Assembly: GCA_003024785.1 (NCBI GenBank)
Contig: PUQB01000139.1
Coordinates: 400,982-464,981 of the forward strand
Direction of reading: 5' to 3'
Source: Selaginella tamariscina
Lineage: Eukaryota; Streptophyta; Lycopodiopsida; Selaginellales; Selaginellaceae
Length of the DNA stretch: 64,000 nucleotides
Of this stretch, positions 1 to 14,260 are shown one piece after another. Below the pieces are notes generated by a model that was given only the letters and a program-made list of their open reading frames with translations, was not told the DNA's origin and searched no databases. The first letter of the stretch is position 1; each line of letters starts with the position of its first letter. The translations under genes and the position numbers were made by a program.

Positions 1-162
1 AATCCCTAGCCCGAAACCGACAAGCCGAAGAGCCCTAAATCTATCCGCGTCTAGGAATAGCCGTTGCGAGCGAGACGTTTAAAAACCTATAAAGAATCTT
101 ATTTTTAAATGTCTTCATTTGTACGGAAATCCATAAAGTACGAAATGTCCTACCTAAAACAG

Positions 163-191
163 GGGTTTAGGGTTATCGAGGGTTTAGGGTT
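163..191. promoter_or_regulatory. Paired telo-box motifs upstream of the bL34 gene
   Basis: Two copies of the plant telo-box core, seen here as TTAGGGTT preceded by GG, lie at about 164-173 and 181-191, just before the ATG at 210. In plants this element is found close to transcription starts of ribosomal protein and translation genes, which suits the gene that follows. The motif is seen directly; its function here is inferred. Confidence 0.6.
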
Positions 192-209
192 CTTGAGGGT
201 CTGAGAAGA

Positions 210-1395
210 ATGGCGTGGCGCCTTATGCGAGGACGAGCGGCGGCCTGTTCATTCACAGTAAGCAGAAAACAGATTGAATCGAGTTCCTGGGCGTCTGCGG
301 CTTTGTTGAGCGATCCGTGCCGTGATCTGTATAAGCAACAGGAATTTAATGTGGGGAAGCTACCCAAAATGCAGGGCTTCTCAGTAGATGCAGAAAATAT
401 GGCATTGTTTAGCGATTCGTCTTGTAATGTGGCGCACAGCAAGAAGCAGGGCAAACTACCCAAAATGCAGGCTTTTTCAGCTGATGTTGAATTGTTGGTG
501 CCAGTCGGATTGCCCCTGCCTTGCCCCGCCATCGATCCATTTCCTTGTCCAGTTGAAGATGGAGGTTAGTCTTGATTCTCTTGCACTTGTCTCCTTTTAA
601 ACAAATTTTATGTTTGGTGCAGTTAAATGTCCCGCAGTTTCGGACTCCGACGACAGGTATGTGTAACATGTATGTCTAATTTACCATTAATCAATAGTAG
701 CTTTTTTCTTTTGATTCGAGCGTGGTGTGTGTGTTGTGTGTGTAGGGCGTTAAAATATGTGTGTATATAAACACAACAGACACATGTATAACATACATGT
801 GAAACAAAGCTATTATGCTACACATTCTACTTGTTCTATTGAACATGCAATTAGTTAAGTAGATAAATACTGCATGTGGTTAATAATTGGTACATTTGGT
901 ACATGTTGTATCTATGTTTGATAGTATCTGATGTGATTTTTGAGTACGAGGCAGTGTCTGAAGTTCGGTTCATGTGGTTTGTGTATATATATGTGCGTCT
1001 GTGTATCTATCTATCCATATTCATATACTATCGATGTGTGTGTGTGTATCTGTGCATATGTCATGTGTGTCTGTTATTTATCTATGACCACACACACACG
1101 CCTGCATGTATATGTATGTGTTATAACATTGCACATAGCATTCTTAAGTTGGTTGAGAGTGTTTTAAGTTTTGTGCAGCCCGGTGATAAAATGCCCAAGA
1201 GAACATATCAACCTCACACTAAGAGACGCAAGAGAAAGCATGGGTTTCTTGTCAGGTAGGCTGTTATAATCTTCTCAAGACTAAAACATAGACGAACCTA
1301 TTTAACTACAACTATATTTATAGGATGAGAACACCGGGGGTAGACGAGTGATAAAACGCAGAAAGCTTAAGGGAAGGTGGAGATTAGCAGTGTAA
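210..1395 (+). CDS. Organellar (probably mitochondrial) ribosomal protein bL34 precursor
   Basis: This encodes a large-subunit ribosomal protein of the bL34 family with a long N-terminal extension, as in plant mitochondrial L34. The diagnostic block is KRTYQPHTKRRKRKHGF in the exon at 1179-1255, followed after a 68-base intron by RRVIKRRKLKGRWRLAV at about 1340-1392, with stop TAA at 1393. The ATG at 210 opens an Arg- and Ser-rich presequence (MAWRLMRGRAAAC) suited to organelle import. Exons are about 210-564, 623-656, 1179-1255 and 1324-1395. Two frame problems remain. The middle 34-base exon does not join the last exons in frame. The last exon has five G at 1336-1340 where six would keep the conserved frame. 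The identity is secure. Whether the gene is intact depends on whether the missing G is an assembly error. Telo-boxes lie just upstream. Confidence 0.85.
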
Positions 1396-1565
1396 TTTTC
1401 CCATTAATGCATTAACGCCGAAGCGTTTGACGAAGAATTTTAAGGCGCCAGGCTAAATTTAACATGACGTGCTTTTTTGTTTATTTTTATGTCACATTTT
1501 CCGCAGATTTTTTAGCTTCAGAACAGGGCCCGTGAGCTTCTAAAGAAGGGCGAGGAACAGGGAGA

Positions 1566-3341
1566 ATGACAAGGGAGTTCATAGCGCTGCTGCTGCTGCT
1601 GTTCATGGTGGATGGTTCGCATATGCTCTCTGAAGACTTTTATGATCAGACTTGTCCACTTTTGGAATTGATCCTGTGGAATGTTACACAGCAAAAGGTG
1701 CAGGAAACCCCACAGCTGCAGGTGCCACAGTTCGCCTGTTTTTCCACGATTGCTTTACAGAAGTGAGCTCTCTCTCTCAGACACACACACGAAAACAGAC
1801 ACACAATTACTAGCTGTCAAGGTTGATCTCTCTTTCACACGCATACCAACACACCGAGTGGTGGCATAAGAGATAAAACTAGGGAGCGAAAAAAACCACA
1901 TTTTTCTGAACATGCATATAGAAAACACACATAAGCACAAATTTACTGTATTTGGAGAGTAATGTGTGGATGTCTGGATGCATATGCTATGATATGTGTT
2001 TGCAGGGTTGTGATGGGTCTATATTGATCAGTTCAACTTCAGATAACACTGCCGAACGTGATGCAAAGGTCAATCAAGATCTGGCTGGTGATGCATTTGA
2101 CGCGGTAGCAAGAGCAAAAACAGCTGCGGAAGCTGTGTGCCCGGGGGTTGTTTCATGTGCGGACATCCTTGCAATAATGCGAGAAACTTTGTTGTTTGGG
2201 TAAGCATATTCAGTGTCTATATATTGAATTGAATCCTTTTATTAGCTATAGTATTATCCTTAGCTCAATGATGGTAACTACGGACGACTATATTTTGTAG
2301 CAATTATAATATTGAGTAGAATGTTCTCTCTTCACCTGCATGTACATTATGTATGTTATACGCACGCACACGCACACAGAGTATGACGAGGTTTTTCTAG
2401 AGAGGAGGTCCAATGTTTACTGTTCTGAAAGGACGTAGAGATGGGCGTGTATCGATGGCTTCAAGGGTTGGGAATACAATTCCTAATGCAACATTTAGTA
2501 TTCAGCAGCTCATGCAACAATTTCAAGAAAATGGTCTCGACCTCAACGACCTGGTAGCTCTCAGTGGTATATATATTGATATTAAAACTATATTTTCATG
2601 ACATTGTTTATGCTAGTCTAGTGTGTGTGTATATGTATCTAGACACACACACACATACACACATATATGCATGCTCTTATGAGTTTTGTTTTGCAGGGGC
2701 TCATACATTGGGTTTTGCACATTGTGTACAATTTCAGGACAGGCTTTACAACTACAATGCACAGAATGCAACTGATCCATCATTAAGTCCAGATTTCGCA
2801 AGCAGTTTAAAGCAGGCCTGTCCACGAGCAGGTGTAAATCCAGACTTAGTGGAGCCCTTTGATCCGTCCACGCCATTCTTGTTTGACAATCTATATTACC
2901 AGGTACATTAACTTTTAGGAAATTGTCAAATGTTTCTTACATGTATTTGGACAGTGCATGAGCAAGTTTATATTAACTTTTTTTTGTGAAATATATGGTT
3001 ATTTTGTGGTGTAAATATGCTGTACGTGTTATATACACACTCATACATATATACGTTGTCTATACGTGGTTTTGTTGTATGGTATTTTACACGCACACAC
3101 GCACCACACGATGAGTTACACATGTAGTGATATGCAGGCATTGCAGAACAATATGGGTCTGTTACAGACGGACAAAGCTCTACTGGAAACGCAAGAAACT
3201 AGCCAGATGGTGAACGCGTTTGCAGGATCCTCGGAGGCCTTCTTTCAGTCATTTGCTACTGCTATGCAGAAGCTGGGAAATATTGGAGTGAAGACTGGAT
3301 CGGACGGTGAGATTAGAAATGATTGCACCAGATTTAATTGA
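1566..3341 (+). CDS. Class III secretory peroxidase
   Basis: This is a haem peroxidase of the plant class III family, secreted and acting on phenolics with hydrogen peroxide. The ATG at 1566 opens a signal peptide (MTREFIALLLLLFMVDG) followed by LSEDFYDQTCP, the usual mature start. Five exons are inferred: 1566-1762, 2006-2199, 2403-2566, 2697-2902 and 3138-3341. The distal active site RLFFHDCF is encoded at about 1735-1758, GCDGSIL opens exon 2, SCADILA follows, and the proximal haem ligand lies in AHTLGFAHC in exon 4. The end NDCTRFN is typical. About 320 residues are expected, the normal family length. One base is missing in the C run at 1708-1711, so the distal-helix motif lies one frame away from the signal peptide. 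If that break is real the gene is dead; if it is a sequencing error it is complete. Confidence 0.88.
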
Positions 3342-3472
3342 TCATTAACAATTAGCCATATTCCAAGAATATTCGCCTTTAAGAACATTGTTCGGCAAAT
3401 TCCGGATACATTTTTAGGAAAATACACAAAGACTTTAATTAAAATTACACTCACGGATTCCGAGAGTGCAGA

Positions 3473-3476
<4 letters not shown>

Positions 3477-3506
<30 letters not shown>

Positions 3507-3556
3507 ATCGGATTGGAGCCTAAATCCAACGCCTTAGACCACTCGGCCAAACTGTC
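3477..3556 (-). tRNA. tRNA-Leu (anticodon UAG)
   Basis: Read on the minus strand, this 80-base sequence folds as a type II tRNA. The acceptor arm is GACAGTT with AGCTGTC. The D arm contains GCCGAGTGG, the anticodon stem is TTGGA/TCCAA around loop TTTAGGC, and the T arm contains GGTTCAAATCC. The anticodon in the loop is TAG, so it reads CUN leucine codons. There is a short extra arm and no intron. It is a nuclear-type gene lying in the gap between the peroxidase and the first PPR gene. Confidence 0.93.
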
Positions 3557-3930
3557 AAGTATATTGCTCTTGTGTGTGCGTTTTCCACAGCAAATATGTG
3601 TGTGTGTGTGTGTGGTCTTATAGGTTTTACTTGAATTGTACGTGTATGGTTTGGCTTATATACACCTAGGCATAAATAAATGAATTTATAAAGCTTGTAT
3701 TTAATTTTCATACATCTCTCACACACACACCACATTATAGAAGACAAATATGTGGTCCCTATATATGCAACACGTAACTCAAAGACTATGCAAAGCTTAT
3801 ACACACACATTTAATAAATAAATTAATGAAGATTGTATTTATTTATGTACATATTTATCTAACTATATGTACCAGGGCATTTGTAAGTAAATTCTCTCAC
3901 TCACACACACGCGCACGCACACACACACGT
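3557..3930. other. Intergenic spacer with CA/GT microsatellites
   Basis: AT-rich sequence with a GT tract near 3598-3614 and CA tracts near 3719-3732 and 3900-3928. I see no coding motif or structured RNA in it. Confidence 0.6.
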
Positions 3931-6185
3931 TCAGGCTGAGATTCCTGAAAGCAACACATACGGAGCAGAAGTACCATCCTCAAGCTGTATAATTTCTTCA
4001 GCCGCTCTCTCACCTCTCCCTTTATCACTATGTACACTACACCCGGAGAGCAACGTCTTCCACGCTAAAGCCCGTGCCTCAAATGGCATGTTCTCAATCA
4101 GCTCCTCCGCCTCCCTAAGTTGTCCAGACCTCGCAAGAAGATCAGCAACACAGTGAAAGTTATCTACATTGGGTGTCACCCCAAAATCCCATCTCATCGA
4201 TGCAATGTACATGCAACCATCTTCAAGCAGCCCTCCATGGCTACACGCATGAAGTATGTTGTTGAAACTACTCTCATTCACATCTACACCTTCAAGCACC
4301 ATTGTTTTCATGTGCTCGAGTGCTCCTCGTTGAAGTCCCACATGTGCATACGCCGCAAGCATTGCGTTCCAGGTAATCTGATCCTTGTTATTGAGCTCCT
4401 TAAACACACTCTTTGCATCGTCAAACCTCCCACATCTGGCATACATGTCTATGAGAGCTGTACCCACTACACAGTCCGTCTTAACAATGTTTCCATCCAG
4501 CTTTTCATGTATTCTTTTCGCCTCAGTCACAGCTCCGAGGTTGGCACATGCCTCAAGAACCGACGCATATGTAAGACTATCAGGAGAAAGATCGTGTGTT
4601 TCCTTGTATAGCTCTATGGCTTTTCGGTCCTGTCCATTCTCTACGTATCCCAGAAGCAATGCATTTATTATAGCAGTGTCCTTACAAGGAACGCGATCAA
4701 ACACCAACTTAGCATTCCAATTTCTCCGCATTCGGCATACATGCTTACCAAGGCAGTCCCGACAATGACACCGGTTTCAAGGCCCAAGGATGAAACTCTG
4801 GCATGTACTTCCTTTCCTGCTTGAAGAAACTTCGTCTCAGAACACGACTGGAGAATGCTCGAGAATGTGTATGTGTCCGGCTCCATCCCTTCCAAGCACA
4901 TCCTGCGGTACATTTCGAGAGCTTCCTGACGACGCCCAAACTGTGCACAGCAAGAGATCATTGCACTCCATGAGACGGAGTCTCTAGTCTTCATAGTTTC
5001 GAAAAGACATCTGGCTTCTTCTATGTTTCCACACTTTGCGTACATGTTAAAAGCAGCTGTTTCAGTGACCGGATCGTTTAAACCACCTTCAACAGCGCGT
5101 GAGAATATAGCTTTCCCGTGCTTTAGAACATCATGTCTTGTGCATGCAAGAAGGATGCTCGAGAATGTGTACGAGTCCGGCTTGACGCCCTCCAAGTCCA
5201 TACTTCTCATGAGCTTCAGAGATTCATCAAAATACCCACACTGGGCATTTGCTGCAATCATTGCGTTCCAAGAGACCAAGTCCCTCCTGCTTATTCTCTC
5301 AAATATCTCTCTGGCATCGGTAATGCTCCCACACTTGGAGTACATATTGAGCAAAGAGTTCTGTAGCACCAAGTCCGATTCAAGCTGCTCTGAAATGATC
5401 CGCTTGTGAATCATCTTCCCTTCTGTGAGCGATCTCAGGCTCGAGCAAATCCCCAACACAATGACAAAGGTGACCACCTCTGGCTCGATATCCATCTTGT
5501 GGTATAGCTCTAACCCTGCAGTGTAATGCCCATATTGCGCATATGCTGCTAGTATCGAGTTCCAAGCAATGACATCTTTCACTCTCAGGCTTTCAAAGAC
5601 CTCTCTTGCCTCTTGTAAGCAACCCGGCGACCTCGCATACAGATTCAATAGAGAGTTCTGTATCACGACATCCGAGCTGAGTCCTCTGGCAGAAATCTGT
5701 GTGTGGATCGCTCGACCTTGCTCCAATGCGCCCAGTCTGCAGCATGCACCAAGAACAGCAGAAAATAGATACCTGTCTGGCTCGGCACCCTCACAGCCCA
5801 TCTTCTCGTATATTCTCAGTGCCTCCAGGGGATGCCCATTCTGCGCATATGCCAAAATGATGAGTGTCCAGCTGTAGACATTCTTCCTTGTGATCCTTTC
5901 AAATGCATTCTGTGCACACTGTAGACTTCCAAACTTACCATACATCTGAACAAGGAGGTTTCCGAGGAGAGTTCCCGTGTCGTGTCCTGTCTTCTGTAGC
6001 TCAAGGTGTATCTTCTCACCTTGTGAGACTGCCCTAGTCCGACCACATTTTCGCAAGAGCTCTGCATAGTGATCTCGGACGCGGGTTGCATCCAGTGTCG
6101 TGCTCTGTGGTGGAGGGACAGGAAGAGGATCCCTATGTATTTCTAAGGACGCTGTTACAGTGAGTTTTAACATATATATAGTCAA
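3931..6185 (-). CDS. Pentatricopeptide repeat (PPR) protein, E-like C terminus, one frame break
   Basis: This intronless PPR gene encodes roughly 750 residues. PPR proteins bind organellar transcripts and direct editing, splicing or stability. Repeats of about 35 residues run through the protein with motifs such as LVQMYGKFGSL, YSWTLIILAYAQNGHPLEAL, VSWNAMIAANAQCG and ITWNAMLAAYAHVG. The end reads APYVLLSGISA, which matches the start of a typical E-motif (APYVLLSNIYA) and then stops, so the C-terminal E/DYW part is missing. The frame changes once near 4715-4720, where one A appears lost between MYAECGEIG and NAKLVFDRV; repeats continue in phase on the other side. The ATG at 6185 is the first in frame. 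It is head to head with the next PPR gene, 136 bases away, and the two look like related paralogues. Confidence 0.88.
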
Positions 6186-6321
6186 TTATAAACCCTAAAC
6201 CCTAACCCCCTCGGAGGGGTAGCACACTGTTTCAGCAATAAACAAGCTGCATTTATTGACTATTTACGCAAGCATTAGGTAGATAATCTATATGAAACAG
6301 TAACAAGGTTATCTGAAGAAA
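6186..6321. promoter_or_regulatory. Shared interval between two divergent PPR genes, with telo-box pair
   Basis: The 136-base gap between two outward-facing PPR genes holds AAACCCTAAACCCTAA at about 6190-6205, a double telo-box. It is followed by a small GC-rich inverted repeat, CCCCTCGGAGGGG, at about 6207-6219. Position and motif suggest a bidirectional promoter; this is inference. Confidence 0.5.
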
Positions 6322-8556
6322 ATGCTAATGATTTATAATGGCACTAAAGAGCTAGAAACACTCTCCAGGCTACTGCTACTACCAGATGGCTTGCAACAAG
6401 CAGTTTCATGGGTGGAGCAACAACCCAGTGTTCACTTCCACAGCTACAAGCTTGTCATCAACAAATGCAGCACCTGTAAATCACTGGTTCATGCAAGAAG
6501 AATCCACTGCAACATCGTGGAGCGTGGATATGGACGAGTCATATTCCTCTCCAACTTGCTCCTTGGAATGTACTCTCGCTGTGGTAGCATCCAAGACGCC
6601 CGTGGAGTCTTTGATTCGATTCAGAAACCCGAGGTCTACTCCTGGGCACTCGTCATCTCCGCGTACTCCCTGCACAGATTTGACAGAGAAGCCATCCAGT
6701 TGCTTTACATTATGGATCTGGAAGGTACTAGACCAGATGAATACGTTTTTAGTAGTGTCATATGTTCCTGCAGCCGTCTTGAGAATCTCCTCTTGGGCAC
6801 TGCAATACATAAGCGTATTCTCGAATCAGGGATGGGATATAGCTCCGTTCTTGGTAACAATTTAGTGGTTATGTATGGGAGGTTAAACAGAGTAGATCTT
6901 GCCGAGGAGGTTTTCTATTCTTTTAATCTCTTTGAAACAATCGCTTGGAACTCACTTCTTTCTGCAAATGCCTTGAATGGGTATCTTCTGCAGGTGTGGG
7001 AACTACTTAGGAGAATGGATCTGGAAGGTGTAAAGTCCAGCAGTGCCACCTTTGTTATACTTCTTGATGTCTGTTCCAAGATGGAGGATGCAGAACGGGG
7101 AGAGGAGATCCATTCCCGGATTATAGAAACAGGATCAGAAGCAGATGTGAAGGTGGGAAACTCCATTGTCAACATGTATGGAAAATGTGGGAGAATTGAA
7201 AATGCTAAGGAGGCATTCGAAGAGATGCATTTGAAAGACGTGGTTTCATGGAACTCGATGCTTTCAGCATATGCCCAAGACGGGATAACCAAGAAGTACT
7301 GACCCTCTTTAGGAGGATGGAGTTAGAGGGTGTAGAACCGACCAGAGTTACATTCCTCATCTTGTTTGATGCATGCCCATGTGTGAAAGGTGTAAACACG
7401 AGACTCCACGACAGAGTCATCGGGTCGGGTCTCCTGGAAACAGACATACTTGTTGCAAACTCACTGATGAACATGCATGTGAAATGCGGGTGTCTTGGTG
7501 CTGCTCAGGCCGTCTTTGATAAGCTTGGACATCGAAAGGATGTAGTTTCATGGAATACAATGATTGCAGCATATGCTCAGAAGGGAGACGCATACAAAGC
7601 CTGTCTACTCTTCCGGAACATGGACTTAGAAGGCGTTGAACCGGACAAAGCAAGCTTTGCGTCGGTTCTAGAGGCGTGTAACTTGGAGCAAGGGAATCAA
7701 ATACACATGAGGTTAACTAACCTCGGTGTTAAACCCGATGTTGTTCTAGCCATTGCTCTCATTGGCATGTATGCCCGTCATAACATGGCTAGGAATGTTG
7801 TTGATACACTGTTTTTGGATGACATCATAGTGTGGAACTCAATGCTGGCAGCATATATTCAATGCGGTGAGAGCAAATATGCTCTTCAGCTCCATAGAGA
7901 GATGGATCTCCGAGGCTTGAAACTGAACACAGCTGTGTTTGCCAATCTTCTTACGGTTTGTTCCCTTGCTGGGGAACTCACGCGAGGAGTTGAGATACAT
8001 ACTCGTGTTATAGAGACTGGATGGTCACAAAATGTTGTGATTACTACAGCCCTGATCAATTTATATGCCCGGTGCGGGGAACTCAGTACTGCAAGAGGGA
8101 TTTTTAACGAGAGTTGTGTTAAGGATGTTGTGTGTTGGACTGCGATGGTTGTTGGTTATGCTCGGCAAGGATACGAAGAACAGGCTATGGAGGTCTTCAG
8201 AAACATGGAGCAGGAAGGTGTGATGCCCAATAAGGTGACTTTCATAAACGTATTGTTTGCATGTAGTCATTCGGGATTGCTTAATGAAGGATGCATGTGT
8301 TTCAGTTCGATGGTTGGTGACTATGGTACGGAAGTCGTGATGGATCATTATATGTGTTTAGTGGACTTGTTTGGGAGAGTTGGGAAGTTAACAGGAGGCT
8401 AAAGATGTGGTTGAGAACATGCCGTTTCATGGGGATTATGTTGGATGGATGACACTTGTTGGAGCTTGCAGGACTCAAGGGGATTTGAGGGGTGGAGAAG
8501 ATGCTGCGGAACGTGTTATGGGATTGGAGAGAAACCTTTTGTCATATGAAGTCTGA
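6322..8556 (+). CDS. PPR protein, two frame breaks
   Basis: This intronless PPR gene encodes about 740 residues and is divergent from the PPR gene to its left. Repeats are clear throughout: LGMYSRCGSIQDAR, VNMYGKCGRIENAK, VVSWNTMIAAYAQKGD, LINLYARCGELSTAR and VTFINVLFACSHSGLLNEG. The ATG at 6322 is chosen because the repeat region starts about 50 codons later. The frame shifts at the GGG at 7282-7284 (between AYAQDG and NQEVLTLFRRM) and again near 8391-8397 (between GRVGKLT and EAKDVVENMP). After the second shift the conserved reading continues to TGA at 8554-8556. The E-motif is short and ends in SYEV. The breaks may be sequencing errors or real decay. An organellar RNA-binding role is inferred from the family only. 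Confidence 0.87.
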
Positions 8557-8651
8557 AGATCGATTATGGAGTGAATTCTCTGGTACACTTTAGCTCGTGC
8601 ACATGTGAAATACTTTGTCCGATATCCAACTATGAGAGAGGGAACCACATT

Positions 8652-10776
<2,125 letters not shown>

Positions 10777-11060
10777 ACTGAGGCAAATTAAGAAACACCA
10801 CTGAATATATCTGTATAAATTTATTTGTTGGCTTGCTTACGAAAATTCACGTGGCCGTTAATATATTATATGTTATATTTATAGTTTAAATATATTACCA
10901 CACTGTACGTTTTGTCCATTATCATTAAGTATCGTTTGGTCTTGCATGAAAGTATTCTATGCTTGGTAATATTTCTTTTAGTATTAAATTCACTTATTTC
11001 CATTACAGTCTTCAAAGACGACAATGCGTGGGCTTGATCGTGCTTAACCTTCGTATGGTA

Positions 11061-11158
11061 CAGAGCGCCCATAGCTTAGGCGAGTGGATACTCATGCGAT
11101 GCACAGGCACAGAGCGCCATAGTTTCGGCGAGTGGATACTCATGCAATGCACAGGCCG
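11061..11158. repeat. Tandem 49-bp duplication
   Basis: Two adjacent copies of a 49-base unit begin at 11061 and 11110 (CAGAGCGCC, then GGCGAGTGGATACTCATGC). They differ by a few substitutions and one indel. The surrounding 10777-11372 is otherwise AT-rich with no gene that I recognise. Confidence 0.75.
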
Positions 11159-11372
11159 CTGTTGTTGCATTCGTTGAACAGAAGCCAGAAACGAGTAAGT
11201 GGCATAAACACGTACGTTATTTCACAAACACACCTGTGATATATGCATATGACGTAAATTGAATTTTGAACAGGCATAGTGAGTCGACGCGTACTACGGT
11301 TAGACGGATAATCTAGGTCAGATCTTCAAAGCAGAAGTGGAGCCTCGTTTACCATTGCTCTTTTGTGCCTAG

Positions 11373-11411
11373 TACGGTGCAACTGGAAGTGGAAAAACTT
11401 ACACGATGCAG
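11373..11411 (+). pseudogene. Kinesin motor-domain exon fragment (P-loop)
   Basis: Thirty-nine bases encode YGATGSGKTYTMQ, the kinesin form of the Walker A motif. The stretch is bounded by a good acceptor (pyrimidine run then CCTAG) and a donor (GTTAGC), so it looks like a complete small exon. I could not identify other kinesin exons nearby, and a TAF1 fragment follows within 200 bases. It is therefore probably a transposed or duplicated gene piece. Confidence 0.6.
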
Positions 11412-11539
11412 GTTAGCAACTTTGCTACATATTCTATGAAATATTATCGTATTTGAATAATTAGTAGCGGCCAGATTCTGCCTAGCGATGTCAGTGTACA
11501 AGTATAATATGAAAGTGAATCCTATGGATTTAGTACTAG

Positions 11540-14260
11540 CGCCAGGCTATTAGATCTGTAACCGGCATTCATTACCAAAGCTATTGCAACACTACCGAGT
11601 ACTTCTACCGGACAGATCCGATCTTCCTGTAAGCAATGTATATGATTGATGCTATCTTTGCAATTTTTCGCATTCTATATCTCTCTTTGTGTTGTCCCTC
11701 AAAGTCTGCAGGCATATTTTCTGTAAAATACTATTTTTCACATGTTTTTTTACTGAATTTTCCGTATTTTATTCATGTAATCCATGCGATTCTGGTGTTT
11801 TCCCCAAAGTCGCTGCATCTTAAGATATTCGAACTTGTTATGTTTATCACTCTACAGTCGTATGTTTTATGGACATCATGCAGAAATAGTACAAAAACTC
11901 TATGGACTTTTGCAATATACAGGATATACGTATATGAGCTTTTTGGGATTTTGCAGGAAAGCCAGGGAAACTTGAAGATGAGGATGCAGAGGCTTTGCAG
12001 AGTTGCCAGAAACTGCAATCTTGCTCAGCTCCACCTACATGAGAAAGATGAGGAGTTACACTGTTGAGGAACTACACTGTTTATTCGAGGGAGATTCCAT
12101 AAACAAGAATAAGTTCCTCCTTTTGAGCCTTTGAACAAGGACTTACCTAGCAGATTTAGAAGGTGCGTATATGTTGCTTGTTTAGGACATGCACTCCTAG
12201 ACGAGTGTTCGATTATTGCTATGTAAACTTATGCTGCAGCTGCCTTTTCCAACTTCGATCATGTTCATCAGATGGGAGAGGGAAAGCCAGACTCACGCGA
12301 TGAAGACGTTCAACAGTGGGGATGCCTTGGAGGCTTTACCTGCTTTGTGATTGGTTCTAGTACTACGAGTTTATCAACCCCTCCAGTCAAGGCCCCAGAG
12401 GCTGATGCTAGGGTGCTCCCAAATGAGCTTGTGAGGAAGTTAGACTTGGAAGGGGATTCTGGAAATACCGAGTTAAGACCCAGGAAGTACAACGCCGACC
12501 ACGATCTAACATGGTGTTTGAGGTAGCTGATACAAAGGAAACGAAGATTATACGTGATCATGCTGCATCTATTGCTCTGACACCACGGGTTGCCAAGAGC
12601 AACAGGGTTTCGGAGACGTCTGACCTGAATGTGCTCCGGTTTAACATCTCTGATGATAAGTATTACACTACAAAGACGTTTCTGGAGAATATTAAGTGTA
12701 AGAAACGCCTTCTCCATGGTGGTGTTAAGCTTGTCACTCGCTGCCCGCTTTAAAGCTGCAAACCATGAAGGTCAATCTCACGAAGTAAGTATATCGTTTG
12801 TGACACCATAGCTATAAACAGCTAACTACAGTTAACCATATAGTCATATCTGTATACACGTATATGAACATTTATGTGTGCAGATTTAAAACCGTTGAAA
12901 AAGACAAAAGTAACGTACCGTGGGTGGAGCTGCAAAAGAGGAAAACCTTTGTGAACCAGAAAATATCATCGAACTCGGTTCTTCATACGAAGGTGCAACC
13001 TCTGCCGAAAGCCCGGCGCCTTCCAGGTGACAACAAGCCGACGAGGTCCCCCAGTGCTTTCAGGAGGAAATCCGATCTCTTTGTTAAGGATGGTCACACG
13101 GGGCTTTAATGGAGAAGTATAAATGATATAGTATTAAGAATCATGATAATATACGATTAGATTCTATTAATACTATAAGGGCAGGAAAGGCCACTGTATT
13201 ATCAACGTATTACCGTAAGATGTCTCCTCAGCAGTGGTTCCACTTGAGCCAAGTGAAGACTCCTTTCCTGGGAAACATACGCCTGGGAGACACACAGTCC
13301 TGCCTGGAGACCAACATGTATCGTGCCCCCATCTTCCAGCACCAGGTTTGCTCTCTCTCTCTCTCTCTCTCACTGTCTCTCTCTCTCTCACACACACATG
13401 TTCAAATACCAGGTTTCCTCTACGGACTTTCTTCCGGCCAGTAGTACACGTCTTTAGGGAATTTCGTAGTATAGAGAAGCATGGTTCACAACCTCAGATT
13501 GCTGGTGAAGAGTTAATGGCCTTCGCTTAATAGCGGGTTTATCACTTAAACAGTATGCAGATCTGCAGGTATCCTTTTTGTGTGTGTGCCCTATGGATTA
13601 TGGATGTGGTTGTAATAGAGTTGTTCCGTCAGTCTTTTGTTCTATCTACACTTTACATACTACATTTTCTACAGAGGAGTCCATATTATGGAGAAACAAA
13701 TGGGTTATGGTAAAAGGCTTCCAAATTCCATTGGAGAAGGTGATTAGGCAGATGGTTACGGAGTTTGTGTATTCGTGCCAGATGGTTATACACATTATTA
13801 ATGCTTTATATTCATATGCAATCACGTTCAGTGGCTTATATGACCATGATTACCATATGTTTGTTATATTACTTTTGATCTCTGTAGCATGCATATTTTG
13901 AACCGCACACTTAGTTGTACATATAAATATACGAGCATTCTGTATTAAATGTTCATGTGAGTACATATTTACATAGGCACTTTGACTTCTGCATGTTTTA
14001 ATATTTTGGTATAAACGATGTATACACGCCATGTATACATAGTTACATATGTATACAACAAAAATGTATAACTAACATATATATATATTTTGTAGGTATG
14101 TGCTTATGAAAGTATGCTGGCGGGTATGCACCATCTAAGTTGCACAAGTTAACACAGCACGTTACCCTTGGTAATGCAAACATTGAGCTCTTATTCGAAG
14201 ACACGTGCATTGTTGCTGCTGCTACTGTTGAGTGAGAACTGCAGTTGATACCATGGATCA
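11540..14260 (+). pseudogene. TAF1-like gene fragment, copy A (5' half)
   Basis: This is a broken copy of the 5' half of the TFIID subunit TAF1. Recognisable blocks, in order, are: the 5' exon (about 11570-11632), KPGKLEDEDAEAL-type sequence (11956-12060), STPPVKAPEADARVLPNELV (12360-12440), NVLRFNISDDKYYTTKTFLE (12630-12690) and LPKARRLPGDNKPTRSPSAF (13005-13065). After these come the ETNMYRAP-type exon (13225-13350), a VVHVFREFRS block (13442-13475) and VCAYESMLAGMHHL (14096-14140). These match the order in plant TAF1. Stops and frame shifts occur in several blocks. The exon for YNRKADDAVYY, present in the other copies, is missing. A roughly 250-base deletion has fused two exons at about 13436. 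It cannot make a normal TAF1. Confidence 0.8.

Noticed and set aside
173-569. Minus-strand open frame opposite the bL34 first exon
   Set aside because: It is the antisense shadow of the presequence exon and has no recognisable domain.
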